Below, one piece after another: positions 1 to 13,700 of a stretch of 64,000 nt of DNA. The stretch lies in NCBI GenBank assembly GCA_000469685.2, contig LS997563.1, positions 46,827,250-46,891,249 of the forward strand. Direction: 5' to 3'. The position numbers and the translations under genes are program-made. Each line of letters starts with the position of its first letter. Within the stretch, counting starts at the first letter, position 1. Under the pieces are notes generated by a model that was not told the DNA's origin, did no database searches, and worked only from the letters and a program-made list of their open reading frames with translations. This DNA comes from Haemonchus contortus (taxonomy: Eukaryota; Nematoda; Chromadorea; Rhabditida; Trichostrongylidae).

Positions 1-2749
1 AGGACGCCGGCTTTATGGTCTGTAATTGTACTACGGAAAGATACGTAGACAGGGAATAGAAATTCCCGTCTGAGCACGAGAAGGAAAAGAGCGTCGAGAT
101 AAGAGAAAAAGTTCTTTTCATCCGAAAAGTTGGCATGGGAAAGAAAATGGCCAATTTAGGATACTAACTCACTGAAAGTATTAGTGGCCTTTTTGCATGT
201 GATCAGTAATTCAGCATTCCCGTCATGCTCTCCTCATTTTCATCAGGAAGAACACCATAGGAAAGATCAAATACTGATGACAGGTCCGGCATCTTCTCTC
301 CGAACACTGCGTAGCGCTCGTCGCTCCCGCCGCGTATCGCTGAATTGCGATGGAAGATTGGAGCGCGCAATTTGTTAGTCTTTTAATTAATTGAATTCGC
401 TGCCGCTCCCTCCCTTTCCAATGCGATCTTGATCGTCGATAATATAGGAGTCATTGCAGACAATTGTCTAATGAACATAAAAAACAAAAAAAAAGAACAA
501 TCAAAAAAATCAAAAAGAAAGGCAGTGAATGAAAAATGTTGCGTATCGATTTGGAGAAGGCGAGATGAGTACGGTAACTGCAGTCTGAAGCCACGGGACA
601 ACTAAAAAAGATTTGCCGCATGCCGCAAAGCGAACGTGGAAAGTCGGTGAAATGTTTTAACACCCACTGATCACATGCACTAAGAGTATAACACAAAGAT
701 GACCAATGCTGCTTGTTTCAGTAAATGAACGTAGGCTGAACAGTCAAAATGAATACCACTTAACGCCGAGACGAAGAATAAATGAGTAGCGGTTGCAACA
801 GCAAAACGGCAAAATATTCGACAGCAAAAGCGTTCAGAAAAAAAAAAACAGAAAAAAAAGCGCAGGACGACTGTGAGGAGGGGAGACACTAGACAAACAG
901 TTGAAACAAGTTGTTTCTCCAAGATACTGCGACAGACTTCGTCACAGTGAACGATAGTCAGTAGTCCGGATTTCCTGATACATAAATCCACCTCCTAACA
1001 AGAAAACGCGAATATTCGCGATGATTCTTTTCCTCACATCTATGACTACCACTCGATTTACGACCCCCATGGCTTCACCTTCTTCCAAACACATGGTCTC
1101 TTCCAACCTCTTCCTGTCCTCAGACCGCGAAAGCTACAGACCCACTTCTTTTGTCCTTCTTGATAGAGGCTCATTAGCAATTCCATCCGTTGACATAACC
1201 TTCTAAATACACTCCTTAGCAAGTACGTAAGATCATGTGATCGACTGAAGCGGAGCACTCTCTGCGTATGCAGTATCGATAGTTTTATGCAAAACTGATT
1301 CTTCTAGCAGAGAATAGCAGCAAGCTTTTTCAGAAAGGTGAGTTAGGGATCAAGAGAAGTTTTCTCTGAAAGCCCTTGACTTATAATGAGCAACACTTGA
1401 CGCAAAGAAGCAGTTCAAACAAAGTCCTCGTCATATCGAAAGCTAACAGGCAGAAGGAGATAACCTACAGAACCACAGTAGAACTAAAAACTTGATTCAT
1501 TAAGTAAAGCTAGTGAGATCTGGTATTCCATAGTAGCAACAAAAAACTCAGCTAGCTCTTATACAACTCATCCAAGCAATGCCCTCATTCGGGGCTCTAG
1601 AATGGTACAAGTAAAGCTGAAAAAAATTCCATACCGAGTATGTTATGCCTCACCTCTTCACCTCAACATTTAGGTTCCGTCATTTCAACCTTTTCTTAGT
1701 TCCGGTTTTTCCAGCGTTTATTGAAAGCCCTACCCTAGCACGATAACACGGAGAAGCCGTCCAATATCGTTTTACAGGAAATTCTCTACAGTTTGCGTGA
1801 CACTGGAAAAGCACAAATATTGCACTAGACACGCTGTGATCCTGCCGTTGTGGTGGGAGATTGCGATGCGAGTTTATACCTTCTCATAATGACTGGTCAC
1901 CAATCTTCGCATTTTCCAAGGTCGACTCATATAGACAACACTCATAATCAGTTGCATAACTGAACAACCAGTTTTTGAATAATTAGGTTGAAGATTAACT
2001 ATTAGTGGCAGATCGGTGGATTGCGCAAATTAAAAAGGAGACCACGAGGAGCATAGGAAGGAACATCAAGTAGAAGTCATGTTTCGCTTCACCTAAGGAT
2101 TATGACGGCGAATCCGGCTGCCGCATTCATGTTTCTTGGCTCGCACTGGCTTACCCGCTCCGTCTACGAAATTCTCTATCTTGATACACGCATCTAACGA
2201 CGTAATCGTTGTGTATAACTTACGATGTGAAAAATGGCGAACACATGGAAAGCTGACGAAGACAGCTCAATCTTGCTCTTAGGCAACATACATTGCCATA
2301 GTTAAACAAGCACAAAGCAGATGCTCTATCCTCTTATATAAACACCAATTGGGCACCGCACACTAATGCGTGCTTCTCAAAAAACGAGTCAAACAGAATG
2401 AATTTTTTTTACTGTGATCTCCGTCCCTTAGGAATCTGGCTAAAGGCTGAGGTAAGTTTTGAGCACTTTTTTGACCTAATCCTTGCCCATTTTCCCGGCG
2501 TCTGGGCTTCCTGAAGTTCTCCTCATTGCACTCCGATGCATAGTGTGCTCCACGAAAGCGGCTCTGCTATTCTTGCACGAAATCCCAGGCATCCCAAAAT
2601 TGTCCCGACTTTTTCAGGTAATACCGATTTTCGGGACAAATAGACAGACGGAGACGAACTACTTTTATATAGTAGGTGATAATGATGATTTCACAGATAG
2701 CAAGTAATGACGACGACCCATATATAGAGCGATTTTGAAATATAAAAGA

Positions 2750-3460
2750 CGTTTTCTTATGGGTCGTGAATCTCTGATGTAAGCTCCGCCCACTCAGTGT
2801 ATGCCCTGCCCACTTCGAGGATTCGACCACCCCTATAACCTCCAATCACTGTTTTCCCCCGTTCCAGAACGTTTTTGAACGAGGTTATGAATTCGCTATT
2901 TTAGCCCCGCCCACCTAGTGCAGACCGCACCCGATTCGGGGAGTCGACTGTAGCATAGTCTCTAATTACTCCTTCTTACAAATTTTCGAACGTCTTGCAC
3001 AGAATTTACGAATTTTTGATCTCGGCCACGCCCACCCAGTGCAAGCTCCGAACACTTCTCGAATTTGCTCAGTTCCTTCTATATCTCTAATCACTTTTTT
3101 GCCGAATTCTGGAACCTTTTCTATCGATACCGAATTTTAGAACTTTTCCTATCGAGTTGCGAATTCTTGATCTCAACTCCGCCCACTCAGAGAGACCTCG
3201 CTATTTTCGAGAGTTTGATCACATTCACCCTACCACGTTTAACCATTTATTAACGCATTCTAGGTGTTAAACGGAGTTGCGGATTTTTCGTCTTAGCCCC
3301 GCCCACCTCAGTACAAGTCCGCCCATTTTGAGGACCGGACCACTTTCTTCTAAACCTCTAGCCACTTTTCCCGCGATCTGAGACGCTTTTGTACAGAGCT
3401 ATATTTATTTTTAAAAAGGAGCTCTCACTCCAACGCACATCCCGCCCATCGTAGAAGGGG
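2750..3460 (-). repeat. Degenerate ~120-bp tandem repeat (GGGCGG-box family)
   Basis: A block with the core CGCCCAC recurs near 2,787, 2,909, 3,028, 3,180 and 3,300, so spacing is about 120-150 bp. Each copy also has CCGAATT/GAACTTTT-type spacers and a TCTAATCACTTTTT segment. The reverse complement matches the tandem array at 28.3-29.15 kb, where GTGGGCGGGGCTTAGATCAA alternates with a GATGCGGCAAAAA segment. It appears to be a noncoding dispersed or satellite-like repeat of this genome. Confidence 0.6.
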
Positions 3461-3779
3461 CTTCGCTACGTTTATGCATGTCCAGCGCGCATAAGGCCTT
3501 GCTCCCCCGTTTAATTTTTTTTTCTGGCCTCAATGCTCTCGTTGAATCCAATTATAAACTTATGTTGAAAGTACCGCTCACTGCAAGAAATCTCTCAATT
3601 TTTCTCGACGTCTAGACTATTGTAAGACCAAATTGGAAGCATTGCCCACGGCACCGCTCAACTCAGCTTAGCGGAGCTGCGCTCCACAGGACGGGGCTCC
3701 CCTGAGCTCTTATGTGCTATTTCGCACTTACCCTATGCTTAACCCATTCCGAAGTGATCCAACCTCTCCAAGTGTTTTT

Positions 3780-3870
3780 CAGGTAACATTGAATGACAGA
3801 CTGACCGACAGACAGACTCACTGACTGACCAACACAGACACGAGCGCATTATATCATACCAGTCCTTACG
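3780..3870 (+). repeat. GACA-rich degenerate microsatellite with GCGCATTATAT tail
   Basis: The stretch reads as imperfect GACA/GACT units and ends in CACGAGCGCATTATAT. That is close to the TTAGCGCGTTATATATAG terminus seen on dispersed repeats elsewhere in the window (15.6, 29.96 and 44.53 kb). It is probably the 3' end of a degraded copy of that family. Confidence 0.45.
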
Positions 3871-5240
3871 CACTGGCCCTAGCCCGCAATCGGGTGCGGC
3901 GAACGCGACGCCATTCTCGGGGAAAGGTAGCGGACTCCAATGCCGTAGCGCACTTTAGCTAAGATTTCACAAAACGTTTTCCGCAACGGACACTCTCAAT
4001 GTTAGTCACAAATTCAGCTGCACCTTCATTCTTCGCGAACCAAAACTCATCAAAGATTAGTCGCGTGAATGATTCAACAGTTTTCAGACAATTTGTTTGA
4101 CAGACAATGATGTATATCAGATCGTCGCCTGAGAGAACCACAGAAGCACAAGACTTAGTGGACAATACGATTGACCTCGAAATTTTGATCACCAACTAGA
4201 CGAGATTCTCATCTTCGCAACACAGTTGAGCGAAGAACTTACCGTAGCAAAACTTTCTACATTAGTTATGCACAACACTTTTACTCACTTGATGGTTTTG
4301 ACCGGATGATTATTAAAGCGATTTGAGTATGTAACGCTTGTATTGAAAGGAAAGTTTGCCAAGCAACAAGGAACTGACTGGATCAAGTTTCTTGCTCGAG
4401 CGAGTTTTTGCTGCTTTGCTCAGTACTACGGCGAAGCAGTAATGCTAAAAGATTGGTAAGTGATTACTTCTAAAAATTGCATTTGTAGGGGAGAAAGGGG
4501 AGAAAGATTTCATGATGAATAGCTTTTGATTCAACGATCAAGAGTAAATAATTTGGAGAAAATACAACTTTCTGAACAACTATTTTGAAGTCACGTTCAC
4601 CATTTGATACGGAACTTGCAATTGCAAATTTTGTTTAGGTGGTGATTTCTTGGAAGAAATACGAATACTCTCACAGATACTATAAACTAATTCCGACTAT
4701 TTTTCGAAGACCTCTACAGTTCAAAGCAACTATATGAAATGCCTTCTTCGAGACAAGTAATGGAACTGCGACCTTTAGAAAGAGCTTGCTACGACATCAT
4801 TATTTTATTGGGCTTGCACTTCGTTCGACACATGAATACCAGAAATACCTTTCTGTGAAACATCACCCTCAAAATTATATTTCAATCGATAAAATAAAAC
4901 TTATGCTGTTGATTAAAAGTTTCGCTAACACGTAGCGATAAAAATACTTTGACAACAAAAATAAACCGCACTGCACTTGCTCAGACATTTCTCTCGATGT
5001 CTCTTTAACTGTAACACTTCTCAAACGCTGAACCACTACTGCTAACAAAACAAATGTAATAAATTTATATGTATAAACAATTCGACTGATAACAGAAACA
5101 CAAACTAAAGAAAAACAAATGAGTGTAAATGTAACCAAGCATTACATACCAGCGACTTTCAGACACATGCCGGTTCAGCCAACTAGCGACTATCCATCGG
5201 TATTACACTAATTGGCAAGAATGTCCACAGGACTAAACGA

Positions 5241-8200
5241 TCAGTTCGGCGGACCATATCTGCCGCGCGGCCTGCCTTGTGGTGGGAAACTACGACGAGG
5301 TGGACCAAAAGGTGGGCGAGCACGAGGTCCACCTCGAAATCTTCCCGGTTCAGCCCCGCGACTTCGAAACCCTGAGGTTGGCGTACCCAACGGCGAAAAA
5401 TTCCCCCTACCACGAAATGTCATCGGTAAACCACGTCTAAGATTAGGCGCACCTCGAACGTTGCGTGCCGGCGGCGCAGTAAAATAACCGTCACGAGCCG
5501 CAAATCCATTGTCATTCCTGTTCGGTGGGGGAGTCATGAAGCCAACACCTCGTCCCATTGTTGTGAGAACGCCACGGGGTGTACTTGGATGATTGCCACG
5601 TCCACGCATCTCAAGTGGTGGCATAAAAGGAGGACCTGAAACGATTTTCAAGGAGTGGTCATTTTGGCTTAAACTTGGAAAGCCTTTTAAAAGCAATAGT
5701 ATAAATTTTGGACAACTAGATACCTAACAAAAATCTCAGTAGTTTGAATGGCCGAAATAGTTCTATCTACGAACAGTGTCCGAAGAGCATAAAGATCAGT
5801 AACTATTTTTGACCAGCCAAAAAATTTTGTTGAGAAATAATACATTGTACTTGAAAGAGCAACCGGTTGGATGTCATATCAAGCCAGCTCGAAATTAGTC
5901 CTTCAGTAATTTCAGGCATGCTATATGACAATGTGAGCCGAAAGCTTATGACAAGATAGCTACTACTAGGCTCAAAACTATGTTGAATGCAAACATGTTG
6001 AAATACAATCCAATACAATAAAAAACCCATATGTTCTGAATGGAATTTAAAGGCATATAACAGAATTTGACTAAATATTTCTATTTCCTATCACCTACGG
6101 CATTTCCATTCAATTGAACAACTCATGTTCTCTGGATATAATTATTATAGGAGTAATCAGACACACTACTTTCTAGCATGGAAGTATATATATATAATCA
6201 AGTATTAGAAAATAAAAAGTTTATATAAAAGGACTTGCCTACTGGAGTATTGAAAGGTCCACCTCGCATTTCTGGAGCTCCTGCTCCTGTATCCATGGCA
6301 CTCGACGTCCATTCTTTCCGAGAATCTCCTCCATCTGCACCATCAGCATTTTGATTTCCGAAAACTTCAGCGTGTTCATCTTCTGATTCTCCAGCATCGA
6401 TATCCATGGCATCATTATCGGCTTTGTCGGTAGGTTCTTTTTCGGGTTTGCCTACAAATTTACGTGAAGACTGGTCGTTGAAGATATTAGAATGGCATGG
6501 TGGGAGTTGCAAACACAACCAACTTTTCGAAGAATATGATTCCTCAACACTGGTGGAAGTCCCTGCGTTTTGGTTGGGTCGCGGTAGGACACCCTCACAC
6601 TGCGCGGCTTGGTTTTCAGACACCTAAAATTCATCAACGAAGGGACTTCTCGATTTTTAAAACAAAGCTTCGACTCTGACAAATAGCACTATTGCAAACA
6701 CCGTACCGTTCCAGAAACTTGGCTTGCTTGGAGTCCAGCTCGACGTTTCTGTTCTTCGATATCTCTTTTCAACCTCTCAATCTCCGCATCCTTCTGTTTC
6801 TTTGAAATGTCAGGACTAGGCGTTCGAGGGCTGAACATGCGGCGAGAGTTACATATAAGTGCAAATGACGCTTGATATTTAGATTTCAGGTCGAAAAATT
6901 TTTAATGCATAAAATTGTACCCATTCCTAGTGAATGATCGCCCTGCAACAGACCCTGGTTGAGTTTGCGGTGGAGCTGCTTGCGGGGTAGGAAGAGCACT
7001 GAAAAATGTAGTAATTTTTGCAATAAAAGCACAGAAATTTCGCACAAGCGTCAACAAAAACCAGTAATTGGACCAAGTATTTAGAGGCAATTAATGAGAC
7101 AGCAAGCCGAGTAATCGGAGAAACTACGGAGAAGTAATCGGAGGCTCAAGTTGGCCTTGGTATACAAGGATGACTCCAGTCATCAGATATCGAGAGGCCT
7201 CTTTTACGAATGAAAAGGCAGACATTACAATGATTGGTGACTAGGCGTGAAAAACGCTAGCACCTTACTTCTACAACTCTTTTGCAGCGACTACTCTCTT
7301 TTCTTATTCAGAAAATCTCCTTTATTCAATCAGGCAGGCAAAACCTCTGAATTCTATCCATTCATATTGAAAACCGAACTAAATGCCTAGCTTACCTTTT
7401 CGATGAGTTGTCCATGTGCCTCAACTGACTAGGATACGGTGGAAAGGCTCCCATGAAAGGAGGTGGTGGAAACGGAGCAGCTAAAGAAAAGGCTAGTAGA
7501 TTTTAGAGGCTCGTTGTAGAATCGAAAAAGTCATAGCAACATTGTGACAGCATTAGAAGTAACAATAACATTACAATCAGTAAGCGCACCGATTTTAGGG
7601 AAAGCCGAAGGTCCCTGATTGAGCGGCAGATTCTCGCCCGTTCGTTGATTCTGCTGACCGTCCTGAAACTATTATTTATTATGTCACTTTTTCAATACTG
7701 GTACAAAAAGTAATCGACTCACATCCTGTCCCATCTGCGGAGCTGGAATACCAGGAAGGGCTTGACCGGGCCCCGCTCGACCTGTAGGCGTGCAAGGGAA
7801 AAAAGACTTTTGTTCAGGCTGTTGCGAAGGCCCCTGATGCACATGTCTGGGTGGTGCTTGAAGATGTACCATTGGTGGTGGCATAGGCATGCCTGGTGGA
7901 GGAGGCATGGCTCGTGGCACAACTGGCATCACTGGAGGCGGGATGGACATTCCCGGCAGAGGCGGTGGTAGCCCATTCATAAATGGCGGCGGGGGAAGAC
8001 CTGGCGGTAACATTCCCGGAGGGGGAGGGAACATACCAGGAAGCATTGCTGGATGTGGAATCTGAGTTTGCGCACTGTTTTGCATTACCCCTGGAACTAA
8101 AATCTTGTAAGGAAAAAAAGAAACAAGTGAAAGACGTAAAACGAAAAAGTTGTGTACAATACAGGAGCCTTACCGAATCCTGGCGGTGGTGGAGGCGGTA

Positions 8201-10702
8201 TTGCAGAGAGCGCCTGTATTGAAGGTCCTGCAACGCCGGTCATGTTCGATGCGGTATCTTTTGGAGGGGGCGGCGGAGGAGGAGGCGGTGGAGGCGCTGT
8301 TATGTTCATCTGACCTAAAATATCAGTGGTAAACAGGAATACAGGCGTTGTACCATTGTTCTATAATACTATAATTCTTCCAAACTATTCTGCAGAAACC
8401 ACCACCCCTTGACAAACTGGGTATAATCGTGATCAAAGAAACAACAGGACAGGGCGCGCATTAGGTAATCGCCCGTGATGTGGCTCAATCCAAAACAGAA
8501 GCTCATGCAAGAATGACTGACTGCACATAAAATGAAACATTGAAGTACATATACGACCTGCTAAAACCGGAGGAGGAGGTGGCAGAGGAAGAGCATTAAC
8601 AGGCTCAAATTGAGTGACACTAGATGGTTCTTGAGCTTTAACACCATCATGCTCTAGACGTGATTCTATAATCCAACGTTAAAGGAAAAGCACCAAGTTC
8701 CACACATGCTCAATTATTATCATTGCCAAACACACCTCCCTCTGATGAATCGTTCCTATAGACCGGTGGTACTGGAGGCGGTCCAGGAAGAATTTCAGTG
8801 GCGGGTTTTTGATCGCTTTTTGCTACCTAAATAAGTGACACGAACTGCATGGCAAACGAGCTTGTAAGCTTTCTTCGACGATGTCATCAGCTTACGTTGC
8901 CGGCTGGAGTCAATCCCTGTTGGATCATTTCTACACCATTCGATGCCGGAGGTGGCGGAGGGGGTGGTGTAGATGGAGAGGTTGAAGACGTAGCTTCTTC
9001 TCCAGCCTGCATTTAAACTTTTAGCAATGAAAACTACTACAATTGCGGTAAGAATATGACAAACTGAACATACTTGCTTGAGCAAATCACAAGCACTCTC
9101 GCCAACAAAGCTGGAAAGTTTGTTTAACGACTCGAAGTCTATTGCATCCACATCCATATTTTCTTCTTTGCTATCTACATCCTTCTTACTTTCACGTTTA
9201 TTCGTTTCCTCTCGTTTAGCATCCTCTTCCGTCTCCTCGCATGGCCTGAAAAGATTACACTTGTATTTCCGCATTTCACTTTTTATTCGTGGGCTATCGA
9301 CATAAAATGTAAAAATATGAAGGAATTCGTATCCTCAATCAGCGTCAAATGACAACAAGACAATGTATCACAATGTTGACAAAGCAATCTGTTCCAGCTG
9401 TTGCGACTATCACAGCAAGCCTCATGACATTCTAGATGCCTATTCGAATCCTTATGATAGGCCGTGGTAGAATAATATATAAAATTTATATCTACGAAAA
9501 TCACAGAAAAACATATTCTCAACAACAAAAATGATTTCATGAATCCACCCATCACCATGAACTAACAAAAATGAAACGGAATAATTGAACACACTGCTCA
9601 ATATGTCTTTAGCTCTCATCACTTACCCTTTTTTCCTCCTAAGCATTGATGCTCCATTATTTCGCACAGTTTATACTTGAGTCTGCGCTTTATATTTTGA
9701 AAATTGTTTCATGTCCCGAGGGACATACTTGGTAAAAAGGTAGACGAAGTTATGCTGTACCGTGATTTTTTCTTCTTTTCTGTTGAAATCTTTTCCATAA
9801 CTTTCTTTCTGATAAGATCCCTATCGACCGCAGATAACGATGGATTCATCATGAATCGAGCCACGACCTCTCTTACTTCTCCTGAAACTGTGCAACAATT
9901 ATTTCTGACAACAAAGAATAAAAAAAGAATTTCGCACGAGGATTATTATTGAGTTGGATGAATAACAATAAATCCGGAAGCGTGTCGATCTCGTCAACAG
10001 TTGGGACTTTTGGTGGTTCTCTGCCAGCTTCCTTGCACATAGTGAAGAAACTGAAACATAATGTATGAGCTTACTACCACCGACATATCATATTGAACAA
10101 TTATAGCACCAGCGGTTGCTGACCGAGATTTTGTCCAAATATGCTGTGCAGCAAATACTACAAAAATACATGCCTTGATGGCAGTAGGTTATCCGCATCA
10201 GTAACAGGGGCATAATCTATTTGCGAGGGATCCGGAGGAGTGCTTGAAGCGGATGCAGGCTCAGGTGGCACATCCGGATCAACAATATCTGATGCGAGCG
10301 CAGATTCTAGCTGCGCAATAGGAGGATTACTTGGTGGAGAATAGTCTGCAATAGTTCCATCCTACCAAGCATGAAATAATACTTCCCATTCAAAAAATAT
10401 CAAGCCACCGTGTATTGAAAAACTGGTTCACTTACCGTCCTCAACAGGTCTCTCACTCTCAGAGGCCAAATTTTGTTGATCTTGTGAGCCAAATAGACGT
10501 ACTGGCTCTAACCTGAATTTGAACCTTCTTCTAACTTGAATACATATACAAAGGAATACCGTACCTCTGGCTTTCATATTCAAAACTTGAGCCGAATTTA
10601 GGCGTGGAGGGATGGGACCTCGACATGTTTCCAACATTCTGGACAATGAATGAAGCATCTTGTGGACTTCGTGCACCCACGACTTCCTTACTATATGTTC
10701 TC
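5241..10702 (-). CDS. DIDO1/PHF3-type gene: proline-rich, coiled-coil and RG-rich C-terminal exons
   Basis: Sixteen exons: 10,702-10,565; 10,512-10,446 (or 10,436); 10,361-10,174; 10,050-9,967; 9,245-9,074; 9,006-8,896; 8,826-8,736; 8,665-8,558; 8,314-8,174; 8,096-7,723; 7,662-7,590; 7,480-7,396; 6,998-6,921; 6,830-6,707; 6,623-6,243 (or a donor inside it); 5,635-5,241. They encode acidic linkers, polyproline runs (8,314-8,174 has eleven Pro in a row), a Met/Pro-rich stretch, the coiled coil [20 protein letters not shown] (DIDO1 has NKQIEEQKRQLEEQ at the same place) and an Arg/Gly/Pro tail ending RGRYGPPN. Such low-complexity tails are typical of RNA-associated nuclear proteins. I first read this as a separate RPRD2-like gene; the phase-2 join to the SPOC exon and the DIDO1-like order favour one gene. 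Confidence 0.75.
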
Positions 10703-13700
10703 CTGCAAGACCTTATGAGTAAAAAAGGAGACGACTGTAAGGAATTGACCAGCAAAGTTGGAGAAGAAAAATGTCTCATAAACACGACTACCCCAAGACA
10801 TAAAAAAAGCTTCAAAAATTTAAAGTTTTCGAGAGCAATGTAAAATAAATTATATTTTGCTATAGAGCACAGAAACCATTGTCATTGTCATTAATACTCT
10901 TGCTATATATAAACCACAAGCCCGTTTCTTTGTCTCTCTACACGTCACGAAATTCGGAACCAGGGTCGACTTTGGCTGCTTTCATAGTCCGCCGGCCGGC
11001 CGGCGTGCACAAGGCAGTGCTAGGGGGGAGGAGGGGGGGGGGGTGTGGTGCGTTAGGAACGAAATGGTCGCGTCGCGGTGAGAAGCGTCGCGCGCGAAGG
11101 AAGTAGCAGGATGCAGCAGTAGGTAAGAAACACAAGGACAAAAGTACTAATAGTAGAATTATGCATAAAATAATGATCGCATATCGATTGAGCTCTATGA
11201 AAAACGCTAGGGCTGTAATAACGGCGAATGAGTAGTCCGCGACAGCCGCGTGCGGCGAATCGATTACCCAAAATCGTTTCTAACGCCCGTCTCTCGGGAG
11301 GGGGGCGGCAGACGGTCGGTCAGCCCCTCGAAGGGCTGTAAACAAGGAGAGACAAGATCAAAAACCATTTGCACTAGCCCCTGGTTGCTTGATTTTTGAT
11401 CTTGTTCTTCTTTGTTTTCAACCCCTCGACCGACAGTCTGCCGCCCTCCTCCCCCCTAGCGCTGCCTCGTGCACGCCGGCCGGCCGGCCGGCGGACTACG
11501 GAAGCGGCTTTTAGGATGGGTAGAGCTTACAGCAAGATTAACACAGCACATATGAGCTCAGCGGAACCCCGCTACAGAAGGCCGTATAAGCGCCAAATTT
11601 ATGGTGCTCAAGGAGAAACTACTTATTATGAGGCTTCATGAAATCCACGACACCAGGAAAAATGGGCAAAGGTAAGGAACACATCTAAAAATCAGACGAA
11701 TTATATCCACGTGCTGTGGGCGGAGCAAGATTTCAACGGATCGCTATTTTTCTATATGAATTGTTCATTAAGTAGGCGGGGTTTGGAGTTGAGGGGCGGA
11801 GCTTCTTCTTAATTTCTTCTTCGGTTTTTATTTATCCATCCATCAAGTTAGAGGGTGACTGCATTCAATTTCAATTTCATTCCAATCCATTTTTCACCGG
11901 TAAGTTAAACCGCTCTTATCTATGGAATTTTAGGGTATAAACGATGCGCCATAAGTGTGATAACAACTTCATGGAAGTGCGCACTTTCCTTGTTTTTCAA
12001 AATCTGCTTCTTCCTTTCTGTTTACTATAGTTTACCACATACCTCAGCTAACACATTTGGTGCCCTGAATCGTCAGTTCTTGGAAAATGGTGAACATTCG
12101 CAATCATCCAGAAGGCGCTCCGTCTTTGCGTGAATTTTTTATTTTTCCTCGTCGTTTCTACGTTTCTGGCATGACACTGTTGAATCGCGTAGGTGGGTCA
12201 ACAACAAGCCTCAAGATGGTCGTCCTGCCTCTATTGCGATTCCTTTCCCGAATACAATTGTATAGGAATAAGTACCCACGAAGCTGCAGAAATATGACAA
12301 AAATGGCTGCTGATTTGAATGTATGTCTTCTACTCTACTTCGATGAGAAGGTTAGGAAAGCCTTATGAACACTTTGAAGAGAAGAGGCTGGAAAGAAAGA
12401 TCAAATTTTGTGCCTTATTTAAACGCGGCACGCGCTTCGACAAACTTATTTTTCGGACGAGGTGTTAGGCGTGAAGAATTGCTGAAATTTTTCTGGCTCC
12501 CTCAGAGAACACGTAAGGTTCTCATTACAGTAGCGAGAGGGTCCGACCGTATTCGTAGCTGTTTTCCCTCTTCCATGATTGTTTCAAAGGGATCTTGCCA
12601 TCAGAGCGATATCGCTTATTTTTGTCGATAAGAGTAAAAAAATTAATCAGAACATCTTCATAAGGGACATTTCTGTGAAAGTGCTGCTATGGTGAATGAG
12701 TATTTCAAGGATACGATTTGGAAACTACGGTGAACTAGAATACTTGCTCGCGAATGGAAAAAATCAAATCTAGTGCTGAGGAAACGTCGCGATTTTACTC
12801 TTGCTTCCCACGCGCCCACGAATTTCTCCACCATCCAACGGGTTGGTAGCTTAGCTTATTCTGGAAAGGGAAGCCTGCACATTAAGACACTTCTGCTGCT
12901 GCTTCTGGAGGGTCGTTGAAAAAAAGCTGAGGTTTTTCAAGAGTTTTTCAAGAAACTCCTTGTGGTGCCGACGATGAGTAGCCGAAGCTATTATATGTAT
13001 AATTAGTGCAGGAGACGGTTATATTAGACCAGTCGGATCGCCTGGTTAACGCCGGGCTTGCCTCCTTCTCTGAGTTCTAACACGAAATTCGACAAAGGCT
13101 CTACAGTTTTGACTTAGGATCCAAATAGAGCTGGCAGAAACAGGGCAGCACCTGGTATTCAGGGTCTGCCGATGCTCATTCCTATGATTGGAAGTGTCGA
13201 TCGGTTGCTGTTCATCTTGAAAATAATGAGCCATTAAAGGTTTAACTGATAGGCAACCAAAGAAGTGTGTAGTACTCGAGTAATAACACCATTACCACAC
13301 GCCGCTATCAATGGACCCTCTTTCCTCCACGGATACACCATTAGTTGTTCTACATCATGCCAAACTGTCAAGGCTCCACTATTAATGCAATTATTTATGG
13401 TGGCTCTACCCCTCTGAGAATTGTTATTAGTCCTTATCAGTTCTTATCAACTCCTGGCCTGGCACCAACCGTTCTCGATCCCGTCACCCATCGCCGTTCC
13501 ATCGTTGATACGAAGAGCGTAGCGTCTTGGTTTTGACAGCTCATGATCAGCAGATATAATTTGTTATCAGTACCCGTCACTTACTACCTACCATCCCGTC
13601 ACATATTACGTCGCTCTGAAAATTCCAAGCTTCATCTGTCGACAAGGAGAGTGTAACAGACCTAGTGGCTCTCGCTTCTGACAGCTCACTGTCAGCCGTT

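Larger units (their letters stand above)
1..5240. other. Intergenic DNA with no recognisable gene
   Basis: I found no ORF with family resemblance and no chain of exon-like segments here. The region lies downstream of the stop codon of the minus-strand DIDO1/PHF3-type gene. It contains a degenerate ~120-bp tandem repeat (about 2,750-3,460) and a GACA-rich stretch near 3,780-3,870; the rest is unassigned. Short ORFs are scattered on both strands and look like chance. The 3' UTR of the neighbouring gene probably occupies part of 4,800-5,240, but I could not fix a polyadenylation site. Confidence 0.55.

Noticed and set aside
5183..5487. Plus-strand Gly/Arg/Pro ORF (5,212-5,487)
   Set aside because: Antisense shadow of the RG-rich final exon, which has the correct splice phase and DIDO1-like composition on the minus strand.
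7762..8332. Plus-strand ORFs opposite the proline-rich exons
   Set aside because: Shadows of GC-rich proline codons on the minus strand; no splice context.
5241..10702. Separate RPRD2-like gene
   Set aside because: The Pro/RG-rich tail resembles RPRD2 at the C-terminus, but no CID domain was found. The coiled coil, order and intron phase fit a DIDO1-type tail better.
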